Below, one piece after another: positions 6,681 to 15,475 of a stretch of DNA of 64,000 nt; position 1 is the first letter of the stretch, and every line of letters starts with the position of its first letter. The notes beneath the pieces are model-generated. The model saw only the letters and a program-made list of their open reading frames with translations. It had not been told where the DNA came from and searched no databases. This DNA is from Akkermansia muciniphila (GTDB lineage Bacteria > Verrucomicrobiota > Verrucomicrobiia > Verrucomicrobiales > V1-33), in assembly GCA_943333275.1 (NCBI GenBank), contig CALQSQ010000009.1:1-64000 (forward strand), in the 5' to 3' direction. Made by a program: the position numbers and the translations under genes.

Positions 6681-8822
6681 ATGAATCTCACCTCATTCAC
6701 CCGCTGGTTCTCAGCCATGGCTCTCGGTCTGCCTGCCATGATCCTGGCGCAGGAAACCCCTCCGTCGCAAAAAATTGACGCGTTCATCGAGTCTGCCCTC
6801 AAGCAGCACAACGTTGCCCCCAATCCTCCCACGAACGACGAGACATTCTGTCGCCGGATTTACCTGGATGTCACCGGCCGTATCCCGACCAAGGACGAGC
6901 TTTCCACATTTCTGACCGATTCCGATGCTGGGAAACGTTCCAAGCTAATCGACAAACTCCTCAATTCCGAAGGCTTCAACAGCCACACCTACAACTGGTG
7001 GGCCGATGTCCTCCGGATCCAGACCGCCGGGATGAATGGCAATGGTGCCGAGGCCGGCATGGCCTACGCAGCCTGGGTCAAGAAAGCCATCGCTTCGAAC
7101 ATGCCCTACGATCAGTTCGTCCGCGAACTGGTCACCGCCAAGGGCTACGTCTGGGACAACGGAGCCGTCGGCTACTACATTAGAGATGCTGGCATGCCTC
7201 TGGACAACATGTCCAACACCGCTCAGGTCTTCCTCGGAACCCGTGTGGTTTGTGCTCAGTGCCACAACCATCCGTTCGATCACTGGAAACAGTCCGATTA
7301 TTACGAAATGGCTGCTTTCACCTACGGAGTGGACACCGAAATGAGCCCCTATGCGATCAATCCCGCCTTGGAAACGGTGCTCATGTCGAATGAAAAGAAA
7401 GCCAAAAAAGGCCGCAAAGCTCCCGATGTCCGCGCCCTCGAAGGCATGATCAAGGACATCCTGACCCCCCTCTCCTACGGCGTTTCCGAAACCAAGCGGG
7501 TTTTAAAGCTTCCAGCCGATTACAAATACGACGATGCCAAGCCAGATTCCGAGATCACCAAGGCGAAGGCCCTCTTCGCCATTGATCGCGTAGACAAAGA
7601 CGGTGCCCCTGTCAAGGTCGACGGAGATATGCGCAACCACCTGGCTGATTGGCTGTGCAACAAGCAAAATCCCCGTTTCACCACCGTGATCGTGAACCGC
7701 ATCTGGAAGCGGGCCATGGGGATCGGGTTGATCGAGCCAGTGGATGATTTCAAGGACGACACCCTCGCATCCAACCAACCCCTGATGAAATACCTTCAGG
7801 AAACCTTGGTGCGCGACAAATACGACATGAAGAAACTCATGAAGTATATTTACAACACCCGCACCTACCAACGTCAGTCCACTCCCGGGGATGTTTCTCT
7901 CGAGTCAGCCTATTATTTCCCCGGTCCCCTCCTCCGCCGGATGACTGCGGAGCAAATCTGGGATTCCATCGTCACCCTCATGATCCCAAATCCCGATGGC
8001 CGTAAAAAGACCGAGGGATTCCAAGCCCGACTCGACAAAATGAAAGAGGCTGCTGAGGAACTCAAGGCCCGCTATGTCGACACCAAGCGTCAGGGAGCCG
8101 AAGACCTCGTCGCCCTCGCCAAAGCCATGCAGGGAGTCGGCAAGATCAACGAAACCAAGATCGCCGAATTGCGCGCCAAAATTACCAAAGCCCGCGAGGA
8201 CAAGGACGAAAAGACCGCCCGTGAACTTCAGGCCGAAGTCCAAAAGCTGACGCTCGAACAGGAAACCGCTGTCTACAAAGCCCAGGCTGAGAAGGAAAAG
8301 GAAATCGACGCCAAGCGGAAGAGCACTCCTTTTGCCAACAAGCCCCTCGCCATGGATTCCGACGCCAAAAAGGGCACCATGAAAGATGGCAAGATGATGC
8401 AAACCTCCGATGCCCCGGTCAGTGCCGCTGAATACGTGGGCTTCGACGAGAAATACTTCCGTGCCTCCGAACTCCCCAGCCCAGCCCCTGCCGGACACTT
8501 CCTTCGTGAGTTCGGTCAGTCCGAGCGTCTGGTGATCGAAAATTCCTGGATTGACGCTTCCGTCATTCAGGCCCTGGCCCTCATGAATGGGGAGATCTTC
8601 GAGGAACTCACCGGTGCCAAGAGCCAGCTCACCAAGGGCGTGGAATTCGCCCTCACCCCGACGGAAAAAGCCACCAAACTCTGGCTCACCGTGTTGGGCC
8701 GCAATCCCACGGACAAGGAGAAACAATTGGTAACCGAAGCAACCGCCGGCAAGGGCAAGGATTCCTGGAAGGACCTCTTCTGGGCTCTGCTCAACGGCCG
8801 CGAATTCATTTTTATTCAATAA
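6681..8822 (+). CDS. Secreted DUF1549/DUF1553 protein, 713 aa
   Basis: A Planctomycete/Verrucomicrobia-type secreted protein. After a signal peptide (MNLTSFTRWFSAMALGLPAMILA) comes a DUF1549 (PSCyt2) domain with FCRRIYLDVTGRIPTKDEL. A CAQCHNHPFDHW segment contains a CxxCH c-type-haem-like motif. The DUF1553 (PSD1) part is interrupted by a charged coiled-coil insertion (about residues 440-570, rich in Lys, Glu and Ala). The ATG at 6681 is chosen because it leads straight into the signal peptide; the frame is open further upstream. It is followed 70 bases later by a DUF1501 gene, the usual partner. These pairs are thought to act on polysaccharides or in periplasmic redox processes, but the function is not established. 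Confidence 0.88.
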   Translation: MNLTSFTRWFSAMALGLPAMILAQETPPSQKIDAFIESALKQHNVAPNPPTNDETFCRRIYLDVTGRIPTKDELSTFLTDSDAGKRSKLIDKLLNSEGFNSHTYNWWADVLRIQTAGMNGNGAEAGMAYAAWVKKAIASNMPYDQFVRELVTAKGYVWDNGAVGYYIRDAGMPLDNMSNTAQVFLGTRVVCAQCHNHPFDHWKQSDYYEMAAFTYGVDTEMSPYAINPALETVLMSNEKKAKKGRKAPDVRALEGMIKDILTPLSYGVSETKRVLKLPADYKYDDAKPDSEITKAKALFAIDRVDKDGAPVKVDGDMRNHLADWLCNKQNPRFTTVIVNRIWKRAMGIGLIEPVDDFKDDTLASNQPLMKYLQETLVRDKYDMKKLMKYIYNTRTYQRQSTPGDVSLESAYYFPGPLLRRMTAEQIWDSIVTLMIPNPDGRKKTEGFQARLDKMKEAAEELKARYVDTKRQGAEDLVALAKAMQGVGKINETKIAELRAKITKAREDKDEKTARELQAEVQKLTLEQETAVYKAQAEKEKEIDAKRKSTPFANKPLAMDSDAKKGTMKDGKMMQTSDAPVSAAEYVGFDEKYFRASELPSPAPAGHFLREFGQSERLVIENSWIDASVIQALALMNGEIFEELTGAKSQLTKGVEFALTPTEKATKLWLTVLGRNPTDKEKQLVTEATAGKGKDSWKDLFWALLNGREFIFIQ

Positions 8823-8892
8823 CCACCAGACACCCCACCCCACAATTCACCGCCCCCAAAGGCCAAGGCTCACAATCAAACAACACAAAACT

Positions 8893-10209
8893 ATGGACTC
8901 CATTCTAAATTCTGACGATCTGACGCGCCGCCGCTTTATGAACTACACCAGCAAGGCGCTGCTTGGTGTAACTGTTCTCCCTGGCATTTCCCTCTCCGCA
9001 TTCGGAGCGGATGTGAAAAAAGGACAGTCCAAAGTCATTTCTGCCCCCACCGCCGCCCCTGGCAAAAAACCCACGGCCCGGAACATCATTTATCTCTACA
9101 TGTCCGGCGGGATGACCCACCTCGACACGTTCGATCCCAAGCCCGGCACCGACGAAGCCGGTGGCGTCAAGGCCATCCCCACTGCGGTGGACGGCACCAT
9201 GGTCACGGAAAACTTCCCGCTCCTCGCCAAGGAATGGAACAAGGTCTGTGCCATCAATGGTCTCACCACCACGCAGGGTGCGCATGAACAGGGCAACTAC
9301 TTCATGCACTCCAGCTACACGATGCGCGGAACCATCACCCACCCTGGTCTGGGTGCCTGGATGCAACGCCTCGAAGGCAAAACCAACCGCACCCTGCCAG
9401 GCAGCGTGCTCGTCGGTGGCGGCGCGGTCGGCGGTGGCGCCGGATTCATGGAATCCAAATATGCCCCGCTCCACATCGGCAGCCCCACGGAAGGCGTCAA
9501 GAACAGCCGTGCCATGGTTGGCACGTCCCAGTTTGATGATCGTCTCATGCTGGCCAAGAAATTCGACGAAGCCTTCCACGGTCGTTACGACAACAAGAAG
9601 GTCCGCGCCTACAAGGACATGTACGATGACGCCGTGCGACTCATGCGCTCCGAAGACCTCAAGGCCTTTGACCTCGGTCAGGAAGACCCCAAGGTGCGCG
9701 CCGAATACGGCGAAAATGGTTTCGGCCAGGGTTGTTTGCTTGCCCGCCGCCTCATCGAAAACGACGTCCGCCACGTGGAAGTCACGCTCGGTGGCTGGGA
9801 CACCCACACCAACAACTTCACAGCCGTCGCCAACATGGCCAAGAATCTGGACCAAGCCCTCTCCACTCTGCTCCGCGACCTTGAGCGCCGCGGGATGATC
9901 GAAGAGACGCTGGTGGTTCTGACCACGGAATTCGGCCGCACGCCGCAGATCAACGACAACGACGGACGGGACCACTTCCCCAAGGCGTTCTCCGGCCTCA
10001 TCTGCGGCGGCAGTGTCAAACCCGGCCACTACGGCAAGACCAACGAGCAGGGAACGGAAGTTGTTGAAGGAAAACTCGGCGTGCCCGACTTCAACGCCAC
10101 CATCGCCTACGGTCTGGGTCTGCCCCTGGACGAAATCATCTACAGCCCCAGCAAGCGTCCGTTTCAAGTCGCCGATAAGGGCAAGCCAGCCACGGAAGTC
10201 TTCGCGTAA
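8893..10209 (+). CDS. DUF1501 family secreted protein with Tat signal, 438 aa
   Basis: The N-terminus has a twin-arginine motif (TRRRFMNYTSK) followed by a hydrophobic stretch ending at ALSAFGA-type cleavage context, so export through the Tat pathway is likely. The DUF1501 domain belongs to the alkaline-phosphatase/sulfatase-like fold: NIIYLYMSGGMTHLDTFDPKPG near the start, a GNYFMHSSYTM segment, GGWDTHTNN, and TEFGRTPQINDNDGRDHFP with putative metal ligands. It follows the DUF1549/DUF1553 gene and probably forms a two-gene operon with it. The strong hairpin at 10236-10265 closes the operon. Its substrate is not known. Confidence 0.9.
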   Translation: MDSILNSDDLTRRRFMNYTSKALLGVTVLPGISLSAFGADVKKGQSKVISAPTAAPGKKPTARNIIYLYMSGGMTHLDTFDPKPGTDEAGGVKAIPTAVDGTMVTENFPLLAKEWNKVCAINGLTTTQGAHEQGNYFMHSSYTMRGTITHPGLGAWMQRLEGKTNRTLPGSVLVGGGAVGGGAGFMESKYAPLHIGSPTEGVKNSRAMVGTSQFDDRLMLAKKFDEAFHGRYDNKKVRAYKDMYDDAVRLMRSEDLKAFDLGQEDPKVRAEYGENGFGQGCLLARRLIENDVRHVEVTLGGWDTHTNNFTAVANMAKNLDQALSTLLRDLERRGMIEETLVVLTTEFGRTPQINDNDGRDHFPKAFSGLICGGSVKPGHYGKTNEQGTEVVEGKLGVPDFNATIAYGLGLPLDEIIYSPSKRPFQVADKGKPATEVFA

Positions 10210-10235
10210 GACTGCCTGCGGCCCATCCGCTTCAC

Positions 10236-10265
10236 GAAGCCAGCCCTCGCTTGGGGGCTGGCTTC
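10236..10265 (+). terminator. Strong hairpin terminator after the DUF1501 gene
   Basis: An 11-bp perfect stem (GAAGCCAGCCC with GGGCTGGCTTC) has an 8-base loop and is followed by GGTGTTTT. It lies 27 bases after the stop codon and before purB. Confidence 0.75.
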
Positions 10266-10349
10266 GGTGTTTTCCGGGCCGGAACATTTCCCGCAAGATT
10301 TGTGCTTCCGGCAGCGATCTCGGTTGTCAAAGCGCGATTTCATTTCGAT

Positions 10350-11780
10350 ATGTCAGCCATGACGATTCCCAATGTTCTCGCCGAGCGCTACGCCACCATT
10401 TCCACTACCGATATCTGGTCCCCGGAAGGAAAGATCCGCCTGGAACGGGAGTTTTGGATCGCGGTCATGAAAGGTCAGCGGGCCCTGGGTTTGGATATTC
10501 CAGCCGCAGCCATCGCCGATTACGAGAGAGTGGTGTCCAATGTTCGCCTGGAGGCGATCGCCGCACGCGAGAGGGTGACGCGGCATGATGTGAAGGCACG
10601 GATCGATGAATTTTGCGAACTCGCCGGCCATGAACATGTCCACAAGGGCATGACCAGCCGGGATCTGACGGAAAATGTGGAGCAACTGCAAATCTTCCGT
10701 TCCCTCCAGGCCATCCGCTTCAAGGCCGTGGCGGTGCTGGCGGCGCTGACGCGGAGAGCCGAGGAATCGGCAGCCTTGATTTTAACTGCACGGACCCACA
10801 ACGTGGCTGCTCAGACCACCACGGTGGGAAAACGCTGGGCGATGTTTGCCGAGGAATTAATGGGGTCGCTCGCTTCTTTGGAGCATGTCCTCAAGCATTA
10901 TCCGGTGCGGGGGCTCAAGGGCGCCACTGGGACACAGCTGGATCAAATTAACCTGTTTGGTGGAGACATCGAGAAAGTGGCGAAACTGGAGCTGCAGGTG
11001 GCTGACCACCTTGGCTTGCCGGAAGCCTTCGTCGCCGTGGGTCAGGTCTACCCGAGGAGTTTGGATTTTCGAGTGGTAAGTGTGCTCGCGGACGTGGCAA
11101 GCGGTCCGTCCAGTTTCGCCAAAACATTGCGACTCATGGCAGGGCAGGAACTGGCAAGCGAGGGGTTCGCTCCTGGACAGACGGGTTCCAGTGCGATGCC
11201 CCACAAAATGAACAGTCGCTCCTGTGAACGCATCAATGGACTTCATGCCATTCTCAAAGGTCACGTGACGATGGCTTTGGCTCTGGCGGGGGATCAGTGG
11301 AACGAGGGCGATGTCTCGTGTTCGGTGGTGCGGCGGGTGGTCATGCCGGATGCTTTCTTCGCGCTTGATGGTCTTCTTGAAACGACTCTCGTGGTGCTTC
11401 AACAAATGGAAGTCTACCCTGCGGTGGTTCGCCGTGAGGTGGAGCGCTATCTGCCATTCCTTCTCACAACGACGTTCCTGATGGAAGCGGTCAGGAACGG
11501 CGTGGGCCGGGAAACCGCCCACGAGTTGATCAAGGAGCACGCCGTTGCCGCAGCCCGGGGTTTGCGGGACGGTTCCCTGACGGAAAATGATTTGTTGAAG
11601 CGACTTGTGGCGACTCCGGAGCTGAAGCTCACCTCCGAACGAGCCGCTGATTTGCTCCAAATGGGCGCGGAAAAAACCGGGGCGGCCATTTCACAAGTCA
11701 GGGAAATCACCCATCGGGCACAGGTCTGGTTCTCCCTGGAGCCCCACGCCGAGGCCTACCGACCCGGGGAAATTCTCTAG
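10350..11780 (+). CDS. purB: Adenylosuccinate lyase
   Basis: A 476-aa member of the fumarase/aspartase superfamily. It catalyses two steps of purine synthesis, cleaving SAICAR to AICAR and adenylosuccinate to AMP with release of fumarate. Visible features include HDVKARIDEFCELAG near the start, GMTSRDLTENVEQLQ, LTARTHNVAAQTTTVGKRWAM, and the signature loop GSSAMPHKMNSRSCERI that closes over the active site. The length is typical. ATG 10350 or ATG 10359 could be the start; the frame is open to an upstream TTG inside the terminator hairpin, which is unlikely. It is convergent with the outer-membrane gene and shares the terminator at 11839-11864. Confidence 0.93.
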   Translation: MSAMTIPNVLAERYATISTTDIWSPEGKIRLEREFWIAVMKGQRALGLDIPAAAIADYERVVSNVRLEAIAARERVTRHDVKARIDEFCELAGHEHVHKGMTSRDLTENVEQLQIFRSLQAIRFKAVAVLAALTRRAEESAALILTARTHNVAAQTTTVGKRWAMFAEELMGSLASLEHVLKHYPVRGLKGATGTQLDQINLFGGDIEKVAKLELQVADHLGLPEAFVAVGQVYPRSLDFRVVSVLADVASGPSSFAKTLRLMAGQELASEGFAPGQTGSSAMPHKMNSRSCERINGLHAILKGHVTMALALAGDQWNEGDVSCSVVRRVVMPDAFFALDGLLETTLVVLQQMEVYPAVVRREVERYLPFLLTTTFLMEAVRNGVGRETAHELIKEHAVAAARGLRDGSLTENDLLKRLVATPELKLTSERAADLLQMGAEKTGAAISQVREITHRAQVWFSLEPHAEAYRPGEIL

Positions 11781-11838
11781 GACTCGGCTACAACCACTGC
11801 GGAGAAGCTGGTCAGACTTGAGATCTCCGCACAAAAAA

Positions 11839-11864
11839 GACCACGCCGATTGCTCGGCGTGGTC
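11839..11864. terminator. Bidirectional terminator between purB and the barrel-protein gene
   Basis: GACCACGCCGA and TCGGCGTGGTC form a perfect 11-bp stem with a TTGC loop. The six A residues at 11833-11838 give a T-run on the minus strand, making it a classical terminator for the outer-membrane gene; TTTA follows on the plus strand. Confidence 0.9.
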
Positions 11865-11903
11865 AGTTTAAGATTCATGGAGCAGGACGAGTCCCGCACC
11901 TGA

Positions 11904-12434
11904 TTAGAAGTTCATGCGGATACCGGCGCGAACGATGGTGTAATCGTCGTCTTGGTCAGCCCATGTGTAACGAGCATCGGCAAAGATGCCGAAGCAATTG
12001 GCGAGACGGATGTCGATACCACCACCAGCGTGGAGGGTGCCGTAGGTTTCACCATCAGTGTGGACACCGCCGCCAAGGAGAGCGTAAGGGGCGATGCAGG
12101 CGCTGAGGATTGGGGCGCGGAGCACGAGGCTGCCGTTGATGGTGTGCACTGTGCTGTCGGTGAAGGCCCAGGTTGCGTCGACTTCCACACCGACGTTGCG
12201 GGTGAAGAAGTAGTCAACAGCGATACCAGCGCCCATGGCGTCATCGATGGTGTCGGAACCAAGAAGAGCGGCAGCATAGAGGCTGAACTGACCACCGGGC
12301 TCGAAGCAGTTGCAGCTAGGAGGCGGGGGGGGGACTGGACCTTTGCTCATGGGAGCTTTGTCCATTGAGGGACCAGCGAAGCTGATTCCGGCGAAGGCGA
12401 TAGAGGCGAGGATTGTTGTAGTGGTGTTTTTCAT
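11904..12434 (-). CDS. Outer-membrane beta-barrel protein, 176 aa
   Basis: A signal peptide (residues 1-20, ending SFAG) precedes a short Pro-rich linker and a barrel of about eight strands. Alternating hydrophobic strands are visible, such as SLYAAALLGSD, VGVEVDATWAF and FGIFADARYTWA, and the chain ends in Phe (GIRMNF), the usual barrel-assembly signal. It resembles the OmpA/OmpW-like eight-stranded family of small surface proteins. A canonical terminator follows. The 294 bases upstream (12435-12728) are AT-rich and hold no gene, consistent with a strong promoter region, though no clear -35/-10 pair was found. Confidence 0.85.
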   Translation of the reverse strand: MKNTTTTILASIAFAGISFAGPSMDKAPMSKGPVPPPPPSCNCFEPGGQFSLYAAALLGSDTIDDAMGAGIAVDYFFTRNVGVEVDATWAFTDSTVHTINGSLVLRAPILSACIAPYALLGGGVHTDGETYGTLHAGGGIDIRLANCFGIFADARYTWADQDDDYTIVRAGIRMNF

Positions 12435-12728
12435 AAGTTAGAAATAAGAGAGATTGACGATAAACGAATTTGGAAGGAGTTCAAGAAGAAATGATGATTA
12501 TTTACAGATATTTCATAATTAACCGTAATTTGCCTGAATTTAAGGATCCGCCGGTGTTTACTGGAAATCAATCGCCCTAGCGGAACGCAGGAGGTAAAAC
12601 GAAGGTAATCGGCTGAAAATCAATGATTTATGTCGCAGGTCAGCCGCAATTTAAAGGACGACAAACCAACGAGCGGCGAAGGATGGAAAATTCGAACAAA
12701 ACACCCCAATCGTTGGATTTTTTCGAAT

Positions 12729-13193
12729 TCAGGAGCGGCTACGAAGGGAAGGCATGAAAATTTGCAATTCGCTCACTTGCAACCAAAGAGCGAAGCCAAC
12801 CACAACAATGGCGCCAACGATGGCGGCACCCATGAAAATTTTTCCTGCTTTGTCATTCGAACCAAGCGAGAGCACGGCTAGACTGGCCAGGGCACCCTGG
12901 GCGTAGAAGATCCATGCATTTTGCTGTCGGATGGAATTGAGCTTTTGCGCTGCCACGGCGTGGTCGAGATCAACAGTCCGCTGGCGGTTGCGAAACGAGT
13001 CGGCGGGCCAGACCAGCAAGGCCGAAGCCGCGAGCAGCAGGAGGCTGAAGATCATGGCCTTGCGTTCCTTGAGGATGAACATCGCAACGAGGAGGCAGAG
13101 CGTCCCAATCAGAGTCCCCCAGATCAGGCCCCATTCGAGGATTTTGCCAAGAATTTTGGGCTCGGTGAGGAAATGCTGGAGGTCTTTAAGCAT
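12729..13193 (-). CDS. Four-helix membrane protein, 154 aa
   Basis: An integral membrane protein with about four transmembrane helices: two in LIWGTLIGTLCLLVAMFIL and AMIFSLLLLAASALLVW, then YAQGALASLAVLSL and IFMGAAIVGAIVVVGFALWL. The loop between the pairs is charged and contains no recognisable motif. The start at 13193 (MLKDLQHFL) is preferred because the longer frame adds a low-quality Arg/Pro-rich leader that runs into ruvB. It lies 10 bases downstream of ruvB on the same strand and is probably co-transcribed with it. Function unknown. Confidence 0.75.
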   Translation of the reverse strand: MLKDLQHFLTEPKILGKILEWGLIWGTLIGTLCLLVAMFILKERKAMIFSLLLLAASALLVWPADSFRNRQRTVDLDHAVAAQKLNSIRQQNAWIFYAQGALASLAVLSLGSNDKAGKIFMGAAIVGAIVVVGFALWLQVSELQIFMPSLRSRS

Positions 13194-13203
13194 CAGGGGA
13201 GGC

Positions 13204-14253
13204 TCAGAAAAGTTCGGCCTGACCCGGCGAGTCGGGGCGTTCCGCGGGCGGCACGGCACCCACCTTGGTGTAGGCGGCGGGCATGGCCACCCGGCCCCGG
13301 GAGGTTCGTTTCAGAAATCCCTGCATCACCAGGTATGGCTCGTGAACTTCCTCAATGGTGGTGGCATCCTCGGAAACGGCGATGGCGATGGTGTTCAAGC
13401 CCACCGGGCCGCCTTGAAAACGGAAAATCAGCGCTTCCAAGATTCGTTTGTCCATGTCGTCAAGGCCGTCCTGATCAATGTCGATCATCGTAAGGGCTGC
13501 GTGAGCCACGGGTTTGGTGATTTCGTTATTGGCCCGGATTTGGGCGAAATCCCGCACGTGGGCCAGCAGTTTGTTGGCGACCCGGGGTGTGCCGCGGGAA
13601 CGGGTGGCGATCTCCATGGCCCCGCCACGATCAATGGCGATATCAAGCAGACCAGCGGAGCGTTCGATGATGGCGCAGAGGTCCTCGGGGTCGTAATAGT
13701 TCAACCGGCAGGTGATGCCCATCCGTGTCCGCATCGGAGCCGTGAGCAGCCCCGCCCGCGTCGTTGCCCCGACGAGCGTGAAACGGTTCAAAGTCAGGGG
13801 AATGCTGCGTGAATTCGGGCCGGAATCAATCATGACGTCCACCCTGAAATCTTCCATCGCGGGGTAAAGGTATTCCTCGATCTTCGGATGCATGCGGTGA
13901 ATTTCATCAATAAAGAGCACGTCCCCATGCTGCAGGTTGGTGAGAACCCCGGTGAGGTCTCCGGGCCGCTCGATTTGCGGTCCGCTCAGGCAGTGGATTT
14001 GCGAGCCGATCGTGGCGACGATGATGTGGGCGAGGCTGGTTTTCCCCAAGCCCGGGGGACCGCTGAGCAGGACATGGTCCAGGACGTCACCGCGCTGCCT
14101 GGCGGCCTCAACGCGCATGGTCAGTAGTTCCACCACGCGTTGCTGGCCCCTGAATTCACTGAAAACAGGAGGCCGGAGCGAGACATCAAACGCGGTCGGG
14201 GGCGCCTCCACGGCATCGTGGTAAAAGTTTTTCTGAATGGAAACGTCGCTCAT
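13204..14253 (-). CDS. ruvB: Holliday junction branch-migration helicase RuvB
   Basis: A 349-aa AAA+ ATPase that drives branch migration of Holliday junctions together with RuvA, in recombinational repair. The Walker A motif GPPGLGKT spans residues 65-72; Walker B is FIDEIH with Asp116 and Glu117. Sensor I lies in [11 protein letters not shown], and the winged-helix C-terminal domain includes the conserved [17 protein letters not shown]. Start at 14253 gives [10 protein letters not shown]; an upstream in-frame ATG at 14295 is possible but adds an unlikely leader. ruvA and ruvC are not in the window. Confidence 0.96.
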   Translation of the reverse strand: MSDVSIQKNFYHDAVEAPPTAFDVSLRPPVFSEFRGQQRVVELLTMRVEAARQRGDVLDHVLLSGPPGLGKTSLAHIIVATIGSQIHCLSGPQIERPGDLTGVLTNLQHGDVLFIDEIHRMHPKIEEYLYPAMEDFRVDVMIDSGPNSRSIPLTLNRFTLVGATTRAGLLTAPMRTRMGITCRLNYYDPEDLCAIIERSAGLLDIAIDRGGAMEIATRSRGTPRVANKLLAHVRDFAQIRANNEITKPVAHAALTMIDIDQDGLDDMDKRILEALIFRFQGGPVGLNTIAIAVSEDATTIEEVHEPYLVMQGFLKRTSRGRVAMPAAYTKVGAVPPAERPDSPGQAELF

Positions 14254-14477
14254 ACACTCACAGGTGTCCGGCCCGGATGTGGAAATGAGTCGCATGCGGG
14301 GAGGCTTGACAAGTGAAATCCTCCCAGCTGGGAGATTCTCGATATTCAGGAGGAAATCTCATTTTTCGGGGTCCCCAGTCATCTTTAAGCTGGACTTGCG
14401 CGGGAATTTCAATAAGATGGTGGGGAAACGAAGATAAATTTTTCAACTCACCCCCGCCAACCACACCCCTACAAGTG

Positions 14478-15116
14478 ATGATCACACGCTCCTTTTTCAA
14501 AGCATCCGCAGTTCTCACTGCCGCTGCTTTCATGTCGATGGCTTCTGCCGCCAAGCCGACTCTCCAGCAGGTTACCGAGGAAACTGAGGCCGCAGTCGGC
14601 AAGGCCCCGGACAAGGCTGCCGAGATCGTCGCGGAAAAAGTGACTGCCACTCCCGAATACGCCTGCCCCATCATCAAGGCCGCCGTCAAAGGTGGCAATC
14701 TCGCCAAGGAAATCCAGCCTGATCTGGTGGCCGCAGCCCTCGAGGCCGCCCCTGATCAAGCTCCGGAAATCAAAGCCTGCCTCCCCAACCTCCTCGAAGG
14801 TGCCGCTGGCAAAGGTGGTTCCGCAGGCAAAGAGGGTGCAACCGGCAAGGACAAGGTCGCTGGCAAGGACGGAGTCTCCAAGGGCCCGGCCACTGAAGCA
14901 CCTGCTGAGGAAGAAGGCCCGGACACCGGCCTTCCCGGTGGTGTCTATGATTCCTTTTACGGCGTGATCGGCGTCTACCTGACCATCCCGGCCAGCGCGC
15001 CCGTCATCGGTGAACCACAGGAGGAAGAGAATCCACCTCGCGAGGAGCCCAAGAAAAAGAAGCCCAAAAAGCCCCGGACCTCCAATCCAGGCACCTTCAG
15101 CCAGCCGACTACCTAA
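14478..15116 (+). CDS. Secreted Lys/Pro-rich hypothetical protein, 212 aa
   Basis: A signal peptide (MITRSFFKASAVLTAAAFMSMASA) is followed by an Ala-rich helical region in which two similar segments recur (AAEIVAEKVTATPEYACPIIKAA and LVAAALEAAPDQAPEIKACL), each ending near a Cys. Next is a Gly/Lys-rich stretch with repeats of the AGKxG type, then an acidic linker and a basic tail with a run of Lys and Pro (EEPKKKKPKKP). The pairing of two Cys-containing helical repeats suggests an internal duplication. Family unknown. A strong terminator follows at 15144-15179. Confidence 0.7.
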   Translation: MITRSFFKASAVLTAAAFMSMASAAKPTLQQVTEETEAAVGKAPDKAAEIVAEKVTATPEYACPIIKAAVKGGNLAKEIQPDLVAAALEAAPDQAPEIKACLPNLLEGAAGKGGSAGKEGATGKDKVAGKDGVSKGPATEAPAEEEGPDTGLPGGVYDSFYGVIGVYLTIPASAPVIGEPQEEENPPREEPKKKKPKKPRTSNPGTFSQPTT

Positions 15117-15143
15117 ACTGGATTTTGTAGCGTCATTTTTGAT

Positions 15144-15179
15144 GACCCCGGCGGAAGCATCCGCCGGGGTCGTTTTTTT
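15144..15179 (+). terminator. Rho-independent terminator
   Basis: A perfect 12-bp stem (GACCCCGGCGGA with TCCGCCGGGGTC) with a 4-base loop is followed by G and seven T residues. It lies 27 bases beyond the stop of the 212-aa gene. The rest of 15117-15475 contains no gene I can support. Confidence 0.95.
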
Positions 15180-15475
15180 GATCAGCGGAGGGCTTGGGGT
15201 AAGGAATTTGCTTAGCTGGGAATTATCAGCTGAGGAACTCGGCATTGAACCATTGAACGACTGGCGACTTGGTGGAATGTGCCGTCGATGGAGGAATTGG
15301 CCCACGGCGAAAAGAAGGCTGGCTAGGACATGACGGATTTGATACAATCCCGGCGAATACGATAACCGCTGATTCCCGCAGCGTCACGTCCATCACCCCC
15401 CCTCCATCCGAAAATGACCACCGGCCATTCCGTGCCCGATCAGATTTCGGAGACTCCCCTCTCACCAAATTCCAA

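Noticed and set aside
8905-10296. A 463-codon minus-strand open frame
   Set aside because: It is antisense to the DUF1501 gene and has no recognisable domain.
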